Under the pieces are notes generated by a model, which saw nothing but the letters and a program-made list of their open reading frames with translations, searched no databases and had not been told where the DNA came from. This document shows, piece by piece, positions 7,978-16,728 of a DNA stretch of 64,000 nucleotides. The DNA comes from Terriglobales bacterium (lineage in GTDB: Bacteria > Acidobacteriota > Terriglobia > Terriglobales > Acidobacteriaceae), in the NCBI GenBank assembly GCA_035651655.1, contig DASRFG010000025.1, positions 62,001 to 126,000 on the forward strand. Direction: 5' to 3'. The first letter of the stretch is position 1; every line of letters starts with the position of its first letter. A program made the position numbers and the translations under genes.

Positions 7978-9081
7978 TCAAAGCGACGGCCGCACTGCCA
8001 CTTTGATCACCCCATCTTGGCGGTCCCCAAAGAAGCTGTAGGCTTCAACAACCTGGTCGAGGGAGAAAACATGAGTCAGCAGTGGGCTCAAGTCAACCCT
8101 GTGGTGTCTCACAATTTCCATCAAGCGACGCATCCGCTCTTTGCCCCCCGGGCACAAGGTGGTGACGATCTTCTGGTCGCCAATGCCGGCGTGAAAGGCA
8201 TCCACCGGAAGTGAGAGCTTGCCGGAATAGACGCCAAGGCTGGAAAGAACTCCTCCAGGTTTCAACACCCTGAGAGCGCTTTCGAAGGTTTGTTGTGTAC
8301 CGAGCGCTTCGATAGCCACATCCACGCCTCCGCCGGTCAGCTTCTTGATTTGGCTCACCACATCCACTTCAAGGAAATTGAGCACGAAGTCAGCTCCCAT
8401 GCGCCGAGACATCTGAATTCGGGTGGGATCCGACTCCACCGCAATGATGGTGCTGGCGCCTCTAAGCCGTGCTCCGGCCGTAGCACATAGCCCGATCGGG
8501 CCCTGGGCAAAAACCGCCACCGTGTCGCCTATCTTCACATCCCCGGTTTCTGCGGCCGAAAATCCCGTGGATGCTATATCGGCCAGCAGAACCACTTCCT
8601 CGTCGCTCAGCTCGTCGGGAATTTTGGCGAGATTCGCCTGGGCATGGGGAACCAGCAGAAATTCGGCCTGAGCACCGTTGATGGTATTGCCAAACTTCCA
8701 CCCGCCCAGAGGTCCGCCGCATTGCGACCATTTGCCGCTCAGGCAGAAATTGCACTGCCCGCATGGTGTGATTGCTCCCACCAGCACGCGGTCGCCGACT
8801 TCGTAGCCACTCACGCCGGGCCCCAGTTCATGGATAATGCCTACCGGCTCGTGGCCCAGCACCAAGCCCGGCTTTACCGGATACTCGCCTCGAAGAATAT
8901 GAAGATCAGTGCCGCAAATCGTGGTCAGGGTCACGCGAATTACTGCTTCGCCATAACCCGCTCGTGGAATGGGTACTTCTTCCAACCCAATCTGATTGGC
9001 TGCCCGGAATACCAATGCTTTCATGGTTGAACCACTTTTAGGAGTGCGCGGTAAGAAAGATGGTGCCGTAAGTGTTGCCAT
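7978..9081 (-). CDS. Zinc-dependent medium-chain alcohol dehydrogenase
   Basis: 367 residues of the MDR family. TICGTDLHILRGEYP supplies the catalytic zinc Cys; LGHEPVGII supplies the His/Glu pair; CGQCNFCLSGKWSQC supplies the four Cys of the structural zinc; a Rossmann segment (VAVFAQGPIGLCATAGARL, an unusual GPIGL glycine pattern) binds NAD(P)H. It resembles the secondary-alcohol/isopropanol type. Start: ATG at 9081 has GGGAGGA seven bases upstream, better supported than the Met at residue 20 where many homologues begin, so the first 19 residues may be lineage specific. It follows a 74-residue gene by 26 bases, probably one transcript, with a CRP-like box further upstream. Confidence 0.88.
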   Translation of the reverse strand: MATLTAPSFLPRTPKSGSTMKALVFRAANQIGLEEVPIPRAGYGEAVIRVTLTTICGTDLHILRGEYPVKPGLVLGHEPVGIIHELGPGVSGYEVGDRVLVGAITPCGQCNFCLSGKWSQCGGPLGGWKFGNTINGAQAEFLLVPHAQANLAKIPDELSDEEVVLLADIASTGFSAAETGDVKIGDTVAVFAQGPIGLCATAGARLRGASTIIAVESDPTRIQMSRRMGADFVLNFLEVDVVSQIKKLTGGGVDVAIEALGTQQTFESALRVLKPGGVLSSLGVYSGKLSLPVDAFHAGIGDQKIVTTLCPGGKERMRRLMEIVRHHRVDLSPLLTHVFSLDQVVEAYSFFGDRQDGVIKVAVRPSL

Positions 9082-9107
9082 TGTCTGTCCTCCCTTCGGT
9101 TGGCGTT

Positions 9108-9332
9108 TTAAGAAGCTGCAGCACGGTCATCACTTTGTTTGTACATTTCTATGCTGTAGACATGAGTGATGATGCCGTTTTCGGGATTCATATCGGCGAG
9201 GATTCGGTAAGTTTCGCGACGCGCGACGTAGCCCTTGTCCTCCAGGCTTATGACCCGCTTATGAAACACGTCTGCATCCAGTTCGCGGACGATAATCGCC
9301 TCTGTCTTCTTTGATGTTCCCTCGCTCGACAT
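9108..9332 (-). CDS. Small conserved-looking cytoplasmic protein, function unknown
   Basis: 74 residues beginning MSSEGTSKKTEAIIVRELD, with no Cys, no membrane segment and a mixed alpha/beta composition. The chosen ATG is preceded by AGAGGTGAG with 4-bp spacing; a further upstream in-frame ATG at 9356 lacks such a site. It is the first gene of a two-gene minus-strand unit with the zinc alcohol dehydrogenase, and the CRP-like palindrome at 9407-9424 is 75 bases upstream of its start. I recognise no family. Being co-transcribed with the dehydrogenase under a likely redox/stress regulator suggests an accessory role. Confidence 0.65.
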   Translation of the reverse strand: MSSEGTSKKTEAIIVRELDADVFHKRVISLEDKGYVARRETYRILADMNPENGIITHVYSIEMYKQSDDRAAAS

Positions 9333-9406
9333 TCGCTCACCTCTGTCTTCAGTCATGATTCTTGCTCGCGCATAACAGGAAGCACCGTGGGGGGTATCAC
9401 CCGGGG

Positions 9407-9424
9407 TTGTGACCCCCGTCACAA
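9407..9424. promoter_or_regulatory. CRP/FNR-family operator, perfect palindrome
   Basis: TTGTGACCCCCGTCACAA is a perfect dyad with 7-base arms and fits the CRP-type consensus TGTGA-N6-TCACA. It lies between the minus-strand small protein/dehydrogenase unit (75 bases from the start codon) and the plus-strand Crp/Fnr regulator gene (about 180 bases upstream of it). A second site of the same spacing is at 11401-11416. Binding by the adjacent regulator is inferred. Confidence 0.7.
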
Positions 9425-9602
9425 AGAGATTCGGGGAAGGTAGCCTCTTGGGAAACCCTTATGTGCCGGCTATTCGCATCACAAGCAGCACAAAGGCGGC
9501 AACCAGAGATACGGGGTACACAAGCTACAACTCCACTAAATTCAGATATTTGCGTGTACCTTGCCTAAATGGAAGAAGGGTATATTATGGGGCGACAGAC
9601 AT

Positions 9603-10325
9603 ATGCCCGCGGAATCGCCCTACGGACTGCCCATCATTGATAGTTGCGTGACCTGCAAATCGAGAGAAGACTTTCTTTTTTGTAGTCTTTCGCGCACCGC
9701 ACTGGAGAACCTGCAAAAAATTAAGTCGAGCGCAACCTATCCCAAAGGGGCAGTTCTGTTCGTAGAAGGCCAGAACGCCCGGGGCATCTTTATTCTTTGT
9801 AGCGGCCGCGCCAAACTTTCCACATCGGCAGCGGATGGCCGCAGCCTCATCCTCAGGATTGCGGAGCCCGGCGAGGTGCTTGGACTGAGTGCAAGCGTTT
9901 CGGGACGCCCCTATGAGGTTACCGCTGAGACCTTGGGGCCGGCACAAGCCAATTTTGTGGAACGCAATAATTTTCTTCATTTCCTTAAGGAGAATGGCGA
10001 GGTAGCCCTGCGGGTGGCGCAGGAACTCAGCAACAACTATTACTCTGCATATACTGAAATTCGCTCTCTTGGCCTATCTCATACCTCCTCGGAGAAGCTG
10101 GCCAAGTTGCTCCTGGAATGGTCAGAGAACGCGGAAACCAAGGGTCTGGAGCAGCGTGTGAAAGTCACGCTAACCCATGAAGAGATTGCGCAATTGATAG
10201 GTTCCTCACGTGAAACCGTGACCCGCAGCTTCACTGAACTCAAGAAGAAGCAATTGATTCAGTTAAAGGGCTCCACTCTGGTTATTCGCAACCGCGCGGC
10301 GCTTGAGAAGCTGGTAAATTCGTAG
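9603..10325 (+). CDS. Crp/Fnr family transcriptional regulator with N-terminal Cys triad
   Basis: 240 residues. An N-terminal cluster of cysteines (CVTC...FFC pattern, here DSCVTCKSREDFLFCSLS) precedes a cyclic-nucleotide-binding-type beta-roll (YPKGAVLFVEGQ, GIFILCSGRAKLS, PGEVLG). A long dimer helix follows, then a winged helix-turn-helix (LTHEEIAQLIGSSRETVTRSFTELKKK) whose recognition helix SSRETVTR carries the usual R/E contacts. The Cys spacing (C-x2-C-x8-C) suggests redox or metal sensing as in FNR-like proteins, but the cluster type is not established. Start: ATG at 9603 chosen over an in-frame TTG at 9561. Neighbours on both sides have CRP-like boxes, so it is probably their local regulator. 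Confidence 0.88.
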   Translation: MPAESPYGLPIIDSCVTCKSREDFLFCSLSRTALENLQKIKSSATYPKGAVLFVEGQNARGIFILCSGRAKLSTSAADGRSLILRIAEPGEVLGLSASVSGRPYEVTAETLGPAQANFVERNNFLHFLKENGEVALRVAQELSNNYYSAYTEIRSLGLSHTSSEKLAKLLLEWSENAETKGLEQRVKVTLTHEEIAQLIGSSRETVTRSFTELKKKQLIQLKGSTLVIRNRAALEKLVNS

Positions 10326-10355
10326 GGCGTGAACATCGGAACATTCACGCCCTTT
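10325..10355 (+). terminator. Rho-independent terminator of the Crp/Fnr gene
   Basis: A perfect 9-bp stem GGGCGTGAA / TTCACGCCC with a 10-base loop starts at the last base of the stop codon and is followed by TTT. It separates the regulator from the convergent universal stress protein gene. Confidence 0.75.
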
Positions 10356-10387
10356 CGGTAACCACTCAGATCCCACAACACCAAGCT

Positions 10388-11329
10388 TCAGCCGCGGATC
10401 GTCAGCACCGGACAATTGGCCAGCGAGACCACCCGGTGAGCTATCGCCCAGGGAAGGTGGGTCCCAGCTCCATTCAATCCGGTAGCCGGCCGCACTCCCA
10501 TTACGATGAGGTCCGCCCCACGATCAGCGGCGGTCTCCAAAATGCAATCCGCCGCCGCACCAAATTTCACCATCGGAATTGGGGTACACCATAAACCCGC
10601 TTCTTCTGAGACCAGATCAGTGAGCCTGTTTACAGTTCGTTCAATCACGGCTGGTCGAGGTCCAGCCACTTTGTAGTCCAATACGTGCAGCAAAGTGAGG
10701 CGCGCCCCGAATTCCTGGGCCAGCGAAACTGCATAAGGTGCCGCGGCCAGTGAGTGCGGAGAAAAATCCGTCGCAAACACAATTTGGCGAAACTCAATAT
10801 CAATCGGCGAACAATCCCCACCGGTTCCGCAGATCACGCGCGATTTGGAGCGTCCCGAAATCTTTGGGCCAACCGTCAGTACGGGGCAGCGCGCGTGCCG
10901 GAAGATGTCCTCCGCAATTGAGCCCATCACAATCTTCTCGACTCCTGTGCGCCCGTGCGTACCCACTACTACCAAATCAATATTGTTGGCTCTAGCGGTC
11001 TCCGCGAGCACTTCCCAGACGTCCCCGATCCCAAGGTGAAGACGATGCGGAACGCCGGATAAGTGGGAACCCAAACGCTTCATTTCCTTTTCGGCCCTCA
11101 GGCGCGCACTCTCATACATGCTGTCAATCACCTGTGGGTCGGTCACTTCTGGTGCGACAAACAGTGCCTGCGGAAACATCACGTGTTCCGCGTGCAGCAT
11201 GCTCTCGTAATGCTGACATATCGCGATTGCATAGGGTAACGCCGCGCTGGACGCGGCCGAAAAATCGGTGGCAAAAAGGACGTTTTTTATCGCGACGCTG
11301 CTGCTCGTTTTTTGTTCCAAAAGCTCCAC
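10388..11329 (-). CDS. Tandem-domain universal stress protein (UspA family)
   Basis: 313 residues with two UspA folds. Domain 1 (about residues 12-145) starts KNVLFATDFS and carries the ATP-binding G-x2-G-x9-G-S signature in GTHGRTGVEKIVMGS. Domain 2 (about 168-312) starts RQIVFATDFS, but its nucleotide loop (GVRPATGLNGAGTH) is degenerate, so it may not bind ATP. Start: GTG with AGGAGGTG just upstream; the longer reading frame to 11377 lacks a ribosome site. Tandem Usp proteins are induced by hypoxia or stasis in several bacteria. A CRP-like box lies 72 bases upstream of the start, matching the arrangement in front of the dehydrogenase unit. Confidence 0.88.
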   Translation of the reverse strand: MELLEQKTSSSVAIKNVLFATDFSAASSAALPYAIAICQHYESMLHAEHVMFPQALFVAPEVTDPQVIDSMYESARLRAEKEMKRLGSHLSGVPHRLHLGIGDVWEVLAETARANNIDLVVVGTHGRTGVEKIVMGSIAEDIFRHARCPVLTVGPKISGRSKSRVICGTGGDCSPIDIEFRQIVFATDFSPHSLAAAPYAVSLAQEFGARLTLLHVLDYKVAGPRPAVIERTVNRLTDLVSEEAGLWCTPIPMVKFGAAADCILETAADRGADLIVMGVRPATGLNGAGTHLPWAIAHRVVSLANCPVLTIRG

Positions 11330-11400
11330 GGAGCACCTCCTGATCGCGTCTAGCCTCGCATGTTGTTCATTCCGCAACGGTGCGAGCTGTCACCGCGCGC

Positions 11401-11416
11401 CGTGATATCCATCACA
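11401..11416. promoter_or_regulatory. CRP/FNR-family operator, second copy
   Basis: CGTGATATCCATCACA contains GTGA-N6-TCAC, the same half-sites and spacing as the site at 9407-9424. It lies in the divergent spacer between the universal stress protein gene (72 bases from its start) and the plus-strand 132-residue gene (start 48 bases away), so it could act on either. Confidence 0.55.
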
Positions 11417-11463
11417 ACCAGATTGTTCGCTCTGGAATAGGCTGAAGTCGTCCGAGGTGCGTC

Positions 11464-11862
11464 ATGAATAATAGCCAGAAGCAAGTATTAGATATGCTGA
11501 AGTTCGAGCTGCGCTTTCTAGAAGACGGAGGCTACGGCCGCTCCACGCGGACACCTTGGAGGCCCACCGTAACTTTCGTGGATTCGCCGATCTGCCTGAA
11601 TTTTAACGACCCGTCTCGACCGCATCCTTGCAACGAGTGCACGTTGATGCACTTCGTCCCTGCTGAGCACCGCGCGGAATCCCGTCCCTGCCATTTCATT
11701 CCGCTGAATGATCGTGGGCAGACCGTGGACTCGCTTCACGCCTGGGGCACGCAGGCAGAGCTGGAAGAGAACCTGCGAGAGTGGCTGCGAAACTCTATTA
11801 AGCGGCTTGAAGAGGAAGACTCACCCGCCGCGTCCCAATGCCAATCAGTTGCGCGAGCCTGA
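11464..11862 (+). CDS. Cys/His-rich small protein, function unknown
   Basis: 132 residues, predicted cytoplasmic. Its central part carries four cysteines plus histidines in an ordered pattern (PICLNF, HPCNECTLMHF, RPCHFIPL), which looks like a metal site, followed by an acidic amphipathic C-terminal helix (TQAELEENLREWLRNSIKRLEEE). No family is recognised. It is divergent from the universal stress protein gene with a CRP-like operator between them, so it may belong to the same stress regulon. Start ATG; the preceding GAGGTGCGTC can serve as ribosome site. Confidence 0.65.
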   Translation: MNNSQKQVLDMLKFELRFLEDGGYGRSTRTPWRPTVTFVDSPICLNFNDPSRPHPCNECTLMHFVPAEHRAESRPCHFIPLNDRGQTVDSLHAWGTQAELEENLREWLRNSIKRLEEEDSPAASQCQSVARA

Positions 11863-12021
11863 TTGAGCACCACGAGTTCTTTAAAGGCGGCGCGCCGGAT
11901 TTTTGCCCCACAAACCGGATGCCTGAGTTGTTGGCGATCACTCACCGATCCACAGCAACCTTCTTTCAGCTGGCATCTACTGCTACTCCACAACATCTAA
12001 GGGGAAGTCTAAATTTGTTCC

Positions 12022-13653
12022 ATGGGATTTCCCAACACCAATGCGTCTCCGCAATCCAGCCGGTCAGGGTATATATCTTTGGTCCCAAGGTCATCCCGTC
12101 GAACCCGCACAAAAACCTGGCTCTTGATATTCGCAGGCGCCCTCATGGCAGTTGTTGCTGTCTCGACTATCACGCTCAGCCAAAAGTGGCCCTTTACTCG
12201 CAAACGAGTAGTAAAAGATCTTGCGCATGCAACCGCGAGCAGGGTAGAGATCAGGAGTTTTCAACAAACATTTTTTCCGCATCCCGGATGCATCGCCGAA
12301 GGGTTGACCTTTCGGCGCAGTCTAGACCCTCAAACTCCGCCGCTGATTACCATCCGGCGACTCGTTGTCCAGGGAACTTACACTGGCCTTCTTACTCATT
12401 ACATATCGGTTCTTCGCGCCGAAGGAATGCGCATAATTGTGCCACCCCTGGGAAGCAGCAGCTCCCGACCTCAAGCGACCAGCGCCGCACAGCAGAGCTC
12501 AAACAATAAATTGGAGATCGGGCAGATGCTCACCAATGACGCGCTGCTGGATTTCACGTCTCACAATCCCAATAAGCCGCCAATAAGGTTCGCGATTCAC
12601 CAATTTAGTATGCAGAACTGGGGCACCGGTCGAGCCATGCCCTTCTCGACTTCCCTACTGATCCCCACCCCGCCCGGGGAAGTGGTTGCCCGCGGCAATT
12701 TAGGACCTTGGATAGGGAATCCTGCACAGGCTCCGGTTACGGGTGAGTATTCATTCAAGCGCGCCGACCTGGGCGTCTTCAAGGGCATAGCCGGCGTGCT
12801 TTCCTCCAACGGCAAGTTTCAAGGAACCATGAGAAATTTAGGTGTTCAAGGCGCCACCGACGTACCCGCCTTCGAGCTGACCCGCAATCACCATCGTGTG
12901 CGGCTAACCACGCAATTTCGTGCCTCAGTGAATGCCACCAACGGGGACGTGATACTTCAGGATGTGAATGCGCATTTTTGGAATACGGACGTTATCTCCC
13001 ATGGCAATATCGAGGGTCGCCCCGGCGAAAAAGGAAAGACTGCGTCACTCAACTTGATGGTTCGCGAAGGGAGAATACAAGATCTTCTGTTTCTGATCGT
13101 CAGATCGCCTAAGCCGCCATTGTCTGGTGTGGTCAGCCTCAAGGCCGATGCTACGATTCCTCCTGGACAAAAGCCGTTTCTCAGAAAGTTGCAATTACAA
13201 GGCGACTTCGGGGTTGACGACGCGCGCTTCACTAAACCGGCAACTCAACAGCAAATGGATCAACTCAGCGAACGGGCGCGCGGACACGCCGAGGTGGAAG
13301 ATCCCGCCGATGTCGTCTCCGACCTCAAGGGCCATGTCGTGGTGAATGATGGGGTTGCAAAACTTACGAACTTGTCCTTCAAGGTTCCCGGTGCGGATGC
13401 GGAGATGCACGGCACCTATGACTTGCTCAGTCAGCGCGTAAATCTGCACGGGATTCTGCGAATGCAGGCCAAATTGTCCCAGGCTACCTCTGGTGTTAAA
13501 TCTTTTCTGGTGAAAGCGCTCGACCCATTCCTCAACAACAACCGTCCCGGCGCTCCCTTCCCCATCAGCATTACCGGCACCTACCATCACCCTTCGTATC
13601 ATGTCTCTTCTACTCCTCAGAAAGAAAAGCGGGCCTCTTCCCACGAGCCATAG
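12022..13653 (+). CDS. AsmA-like membrane-anchored protein
   Basis: 543 residues. A single N-terminal TM helix (about residues 37-55, LLIFAGALMAVVAVSTITL) is followed by a long beta-rich periplasmic region. The pattern of the first part (HPGCIAEGLTF, ITIRRLVVQGTYTGLL) and the AsmA-type C-terminal region (LKGHVVVNDGVAKLTNLSFKVPGADAEMHGTYDLLSQRVNLHGIL) matches AsmA/TamB-like proteins, which are implicated in lipid transport between membranes and in envelope assembly. A low-complexity Ser/Gln stretch interrupts it near residue 150. Stands alone, with 160-180 base spacers on both sides. Confidence 0.75.
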   Translation: MGFPNTNASPQSSRSGYISLVPRSSRRTRTKTWLLIFAGALMAVVAVSTITLSQKWPFTRKRVVKDLAHATASRVEIRSFQQTFFPHPGCIAEGLTFRRSLDPQTPPLITIRRLVVQGTYTGLLTHYISVLRAEGMRIIVPPLGSSSSRPQATSAAQQSSNNKLEIGQMLTNDALLDFTSHNPNKPPIRFAIHQFSMQNWGTGRAMPFSTSLLIPTPPGEVVARGNLGPWIGNPAQAPVTGEYSFKRADLGVFKGIAGVLSSNGKFQGTMRNLGVQGATDVPAFELTRNHHRVRLTTQFRASVNATNGDVILQDVNAHFWNTDVISHGNIEGRPGEKGKTASLNLMVREGRIQDLLFLIVRSPKPPLSGVVSLKADATIPPGQKPFLRKLQLQGDFGVDDARFTKPATQQQMDQLSERARGHAEVEDPADVVSDLKGHVVVNDGVAKLTNLSFKVPGADAEMHGTYDLLSQRVNLHGILRMQAKLSQATSGVKSFLVKALDPFLNNNRPGAPFPISITGTYHHPSYHVSSTPQKEKRASSHEP

Positions 13654-13837
13654 CCATGCCTGCTACCCGGATTGCAAACTCCGGAAGCGCAGCTGGCCAA
13701 CTCGTGGAGCTTCTTGCGATGGGCAGGTTGGTCACCTACCCTGCTGCCACTCATATCCCGGACTAAAAGTAATATGCGCCGAGCTGCGCTAAAATTATCT
13801 CCCTTGCGACAGAGTTAATAGAGAGAAGGAGCCTTTT

Positions 13838-14893
13838 ATGGCGCTCGACATGGATAAGCTCAATGCATTTGTGGGGCGGTTCGTCACCGACCTCGGTGCC
13901 GCGGTACATACCGGCATGGTGGTTATCGGGGAGAAGCTGGGACTTTACAAAGCCCTGGCTGGCCATCCCATGACATCTGCTGAACTTGCGGCGAAAACCA
14001 AAACTGATGAGCGCTACGTGCGCGAATGGCTGGCTTCGCAAGCGGCAGGCGGCTACGTCACTTACGACGAGAAAACTGACAAGTTCAGTCTCAGCGAGGA
14101 ACAGGCCTTCGCCCTGGCAAAGGAAGACAGCCCGGCATATCTGCCCGGCGCATTCCAGTTGGCTCTGGGTTCTCTCGCAGCCGTTCCACGAATCGCCGAG
14201 TCGTTTCGCACCGGAGCAGGCATGGGCTGGCACGAGCATCATGACGATGTGTTTCATGGGTGCGAGAAGTTCTTCCGGCCCGGCTACGCCGCCAACCTGG
14301 TGAACAGTTGGATCCCAGCGCTCCAAGACGTTAAGAAGAAGCTGGAAGCCGGCGCGCGAGTGGCCGATGTGGGTTGCGGAAAAGGTGCTTCCACGATCCT
14401 GATGGCTAAGGCATTTCCCAAGTCGCAATTCGTGGGATTCGATTACCACGACAAGTCAATTGAAGGCGCGCGCGAGTCCGCCAAGCGCGAAGGGGTTGCC
14501 GACCGGGTCAAATTTGAAGTGGCCAAAGCGAAAGACTATCCCGGAAAAGACTTCGATTTCGTCGCGGTTTTCGACTGCCTGCACGACATGGGAGACCCGA
14601 AAGGCGCAGCCGCCCACGTTCGCAAGTCGTTAAAGAGTGATGGCACCTGGATGATCGTGGAACCATTCGCAAACGACAACTTAAAAGACAATCTGACTCC
14701 TGTGGGCAGGGTTTACTACTCATTCTCCACGCTGCTGTGCACACCCTCTTCGCGATCGCAGGAGGTGGGCCTCTGCCTGGGGGCGCAATCTGGAGAGGCG
14801 CGCATCCGGGATGTCGTAACCTCAGCCGGTTTCAGTCGTTTTCGCCGCGCGACGGAAACGCCCTTTAATATTGTTTACGAAGCTCGGCCCTGA
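13838..14893 (+). CDS. Class I SAM-dependent methyltransferase with winged-helix N-terminus
   Basis: 351 residues. The N-terminal part (TSAELAAKTKTDERYVREWLASQAAGGYVTY) is the dimerisation/winged-helix domain of O-methyltransferase-like proteins. The Rossmann domain has motif I VADVGCGKGAS, an acidic ribose contact at VGFDYHDKSI, and motif IV FDFVAVFDCLHDMGDP. The best parallel is the Rv2258c-like group, whose substrates are largely unknown. Start: ATG with AGAAGGAG eight bases upstream. It is not visibly linked to its neighbours; the convergent ABC genes end 23 bases away. Cytoplasmic. Confidence 0.82.
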   Translation: MALDMDKLNAFVGRFVTDLGAAVHTGMVVIGEKLGLYKALAGHPMTSAELAAKTKTDERYVREWLASQAAGGYVTYDEKTDKFSLSEEQAFALAKEDSPAYLPGAFQLALGSLAAVPRIAESFRTGAGMGWHEHHDDVFHGCEKFFRPGYAANLVNSWIPALQDVKKKLEAGARVADVGCGKGASTILMAKAFPKSQFVGFDYHDKSIEGARESAKREGVADRVKFEVAKAKDYPGKDFDFVAVFDCLHDMGDPKGAAAHVRKSLKSDGTWMIVEPFANDNLKDNLTPVGRVYYSFSTLLCTPSSRSQEVGLCLGAQSGEARIRDVVTSAGFSRFRRATETPFNIVYEARP

Positions 14894-14916
14894 AAGGGCT
14901 TCAACGCGACTGAAAA

Positions 14917-15852
14917 TCAGATCGGTCCCTGATAGCGGCGCAACCGCACCCCTGCAGCGAGGAATGCAGCGGTCACTGCGAGGCCAATCCACAGTCCTGG
15001 GCTGCTCAGGAAATGAGCCGGCATGATATGCGTCATTGGATCTGTGGGGAAGACATTCGTCGGTGTGTAGCCAGTAGGTGGCTCGGCGCCGATCAATCTG
15101 GATCCCACCAGAGCAGCGAAGTGCGAACTGTGGAAGGCAATCCCCTCGACGCCGGCGATCGCGATCAGCGGTAACGCAGCCCATAAAAATGTTGCTCGCC
15201 GTGCCCACCCTGAGACCAGCAGCAGCCACCCGTAGATTGGCGCAGGCCAGAGCGTATGGGCGGTAAAAATGTGGTAGAGCAGCAGCAGTGACATCTGCAA
15301 GAACGAAACTTGCGTCCACAGCGTCGCGACACTCTGACCGCTCCCCAGCACTACAGCGCTGCTCAGCAGCAGCATGATCCAGTACATGCCGACCGCAACC
15401 GCAGACGTGAGCAGTGGGACAACTACAAGTGGAATGCTCGCCTTCGCGAGCACCGTGGTGCGGTCGGATACGGGCAGCGACTTCCAGAACAAAATGCTGC
15501 GATCGCGACGCTCGCCATGTAGCGCATCGAGGCAATAAAACACACTCACGATGATGCCGGTGAGCATCATCAGACCGGCCGCGATGTCGTACGGCCTTGC
15601 GATCGCTTCCCTCTGGTGTGCTGGGTCGAGAGCCGACAGGCCACGCATCTTGGCCGGCAGTTGAATCAGGCTAATCAGAAACCCGACTAGAAACGCCGAA
15701 GCGACGCCCAGCGGCGCGAGATAGATGGAACGGTTCTCCCACAGTTCGCGTCGCACCGACCAGTACAACGGCCGAGTGGCTGATACAACCGCGGGCGCGG
15801 TCCTCTGCGACTCGATCGCAGACTCCTGCAGGGCGTTCGATTGAGTAGTCAT
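14917..15852 (-). CDS. ABC-2 type transporter permease
   Basis: 311 residues with about six hydrophobic helices (IYLAPLGVASAFLVGFLISLI, AAGLMMLTGIIVSVFYCL, ASIPLVVVPLLTSAVAVGMYWIML and others), and the cytoplasmic HGERRDRSILFWKSLPVSD segment between TM2 and TM3 that is typical of ABC-2 permeases. Its start overlaps the stop of the ATPase gene by ATGA, giving translational coupling. With the upstream GntR gene it forms a YtrA-like GntR-ATPase-permease operon. Substrate unknown; such systems often answer cell-envelope stress. Confidence 0.82.
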   Translation of the reverse strand: MTTQSNALQESAIESQRTAPAVVSATRPLYWSVRRELWENRSIYLAPLGVASAFLVGFLISLIQLPAKMRGLSALDPAHQREAIARPYDIAAGLMMLTGIIVSVFYCLDALHGERRDRSILFWKSLPVSDRTTVLAKASIPLVVVPLLTSAVAVGMYWIMLLLSSAVVLGSGQSVATLWTQVSFLQMSLLLLYHIFTAHTLWPAPIYGWLLLVSGWARRATFLWAALPLIAIAGVEGIAFHSSHFAALVGSRLIGAEPPTGYTPTNVFPTDPMTHIMPAHFLSSPGLWIGLAVTAAFLAAGVRLRRYQGPI

Positions 15853-16724
15853 CTTGCGGCTCCTTGTGCCTGGCCGGCCTGATTACCCATCACGGCAACG
15901 AACAAGTCGGCGATGCTGGGTGTCCGTACGTCCCCGAGAGCAGCCAGTTGCTGACGATCCAGACCATCGAACATCAGAATGCTGCGGCCCAGCGCCTGGC
16001 GCTCATACATGGGATGGAGCGCTCTGGCAGCGGCGACCTGCTCGGGGTTCACTGCCACTTCCGAGTAGCGCGACTCCACTTCTTCCATGCTGCGATCGAA
16101 GACGATGCGGCCGCGATCAATGAACATGAGGTCGGTGAGCACGTGCTCGATCTCTTCCACCTGATGGGTTGCTACCACCACCGTGCGGCTGCGGTCGAAG
16201 TAGTCGTTCAACAGTGAATCGTAGAACTGCTTGCGAAAGAGAATATCGAGACCAAGCGTCGGCTCATCGAGGACCAGCAAGCGCGCGTCAATGGCCATCA
16301 CCAAAGCGAGGTGCAGTTGGGTCACCATGCCCTTCGACAATTCCCGGACTTTGCGGTCTCGCCCGATGGTCGTCCTTGCCAGAAGGCTTTCCGCCTTGGC
16401 GCGATCGAAGCGGGGATGCACGCCGGCAACGTACTCGAGCAGCTGGGCCACCCGTGCCCAGCGTGGCAGCACGGCGACATCGGCGATAAAGCAGACATCG
16501 CGCATGAGCTGATCGCGCTCCATCCAGGGATCGCGTCCGAGCACTCTCAGCTCTCCCTCATACGCCGTCAGGCCAAGGATGGCGTTCAGCGCGGTGGTTT
16601 TGCCGGCGCCGTTCGGACCGATCAGCCCGAGGATGCGTCCCTCCTCGACCCGCAAATTGACGCCGTCCAGCGCAATGGTCGCGCCGAAGGCCTTTCGCAG
16701 ACCGCGAGCTTCTATGTATGCCAT
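15849..16724 (-). CDS. ABC transporter ATP-binding protein
   Basis: 291 residues. Walker A GPNGAGKTT, Walker B LLVLDEPTLGLD and the H-loop VVVATHQVEE are all present; the ABC signature is the divergent ELSKGM. The chosen ATG (MAYIEARGLRKAFG) follows GAGGAGGAGCG, and the reading frame's earlier Met falls inside the GntR gene. It lies 4 bases after the GntR gene and overlaps the permease. It would power the ABC-2 permease. The C-terminal 70 residues after the switch region are family-variable. Confidence 0.88.
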   Translation of the reverse strand: MAYIEARGLRKAFGATIALDGVNLRVEEGRILGLIGPNGAGKTTALNAILGLTAYEGELRVLGRDPWMERDQLMRDVCFIADVAVLPRWARVAQLLEYVAGVHPRFDRAKAESLLARTTIGRDRKVRELSKGMVTQLHLALVMAIDARLLVLDEPTLGLDILFRKQFYDSLLNDYFDRSRTVVVATHQVEEIEHVLTDLMFIDRGRIVFDRSMEEVESRYSEVAVNPEQVAAARALHPMYERQALGRSILMFDGLDRQQLAALGDVRTPSIADLFVAVMGNQAGQAQGAAR

Positions 16725-16728
16725 GGCT

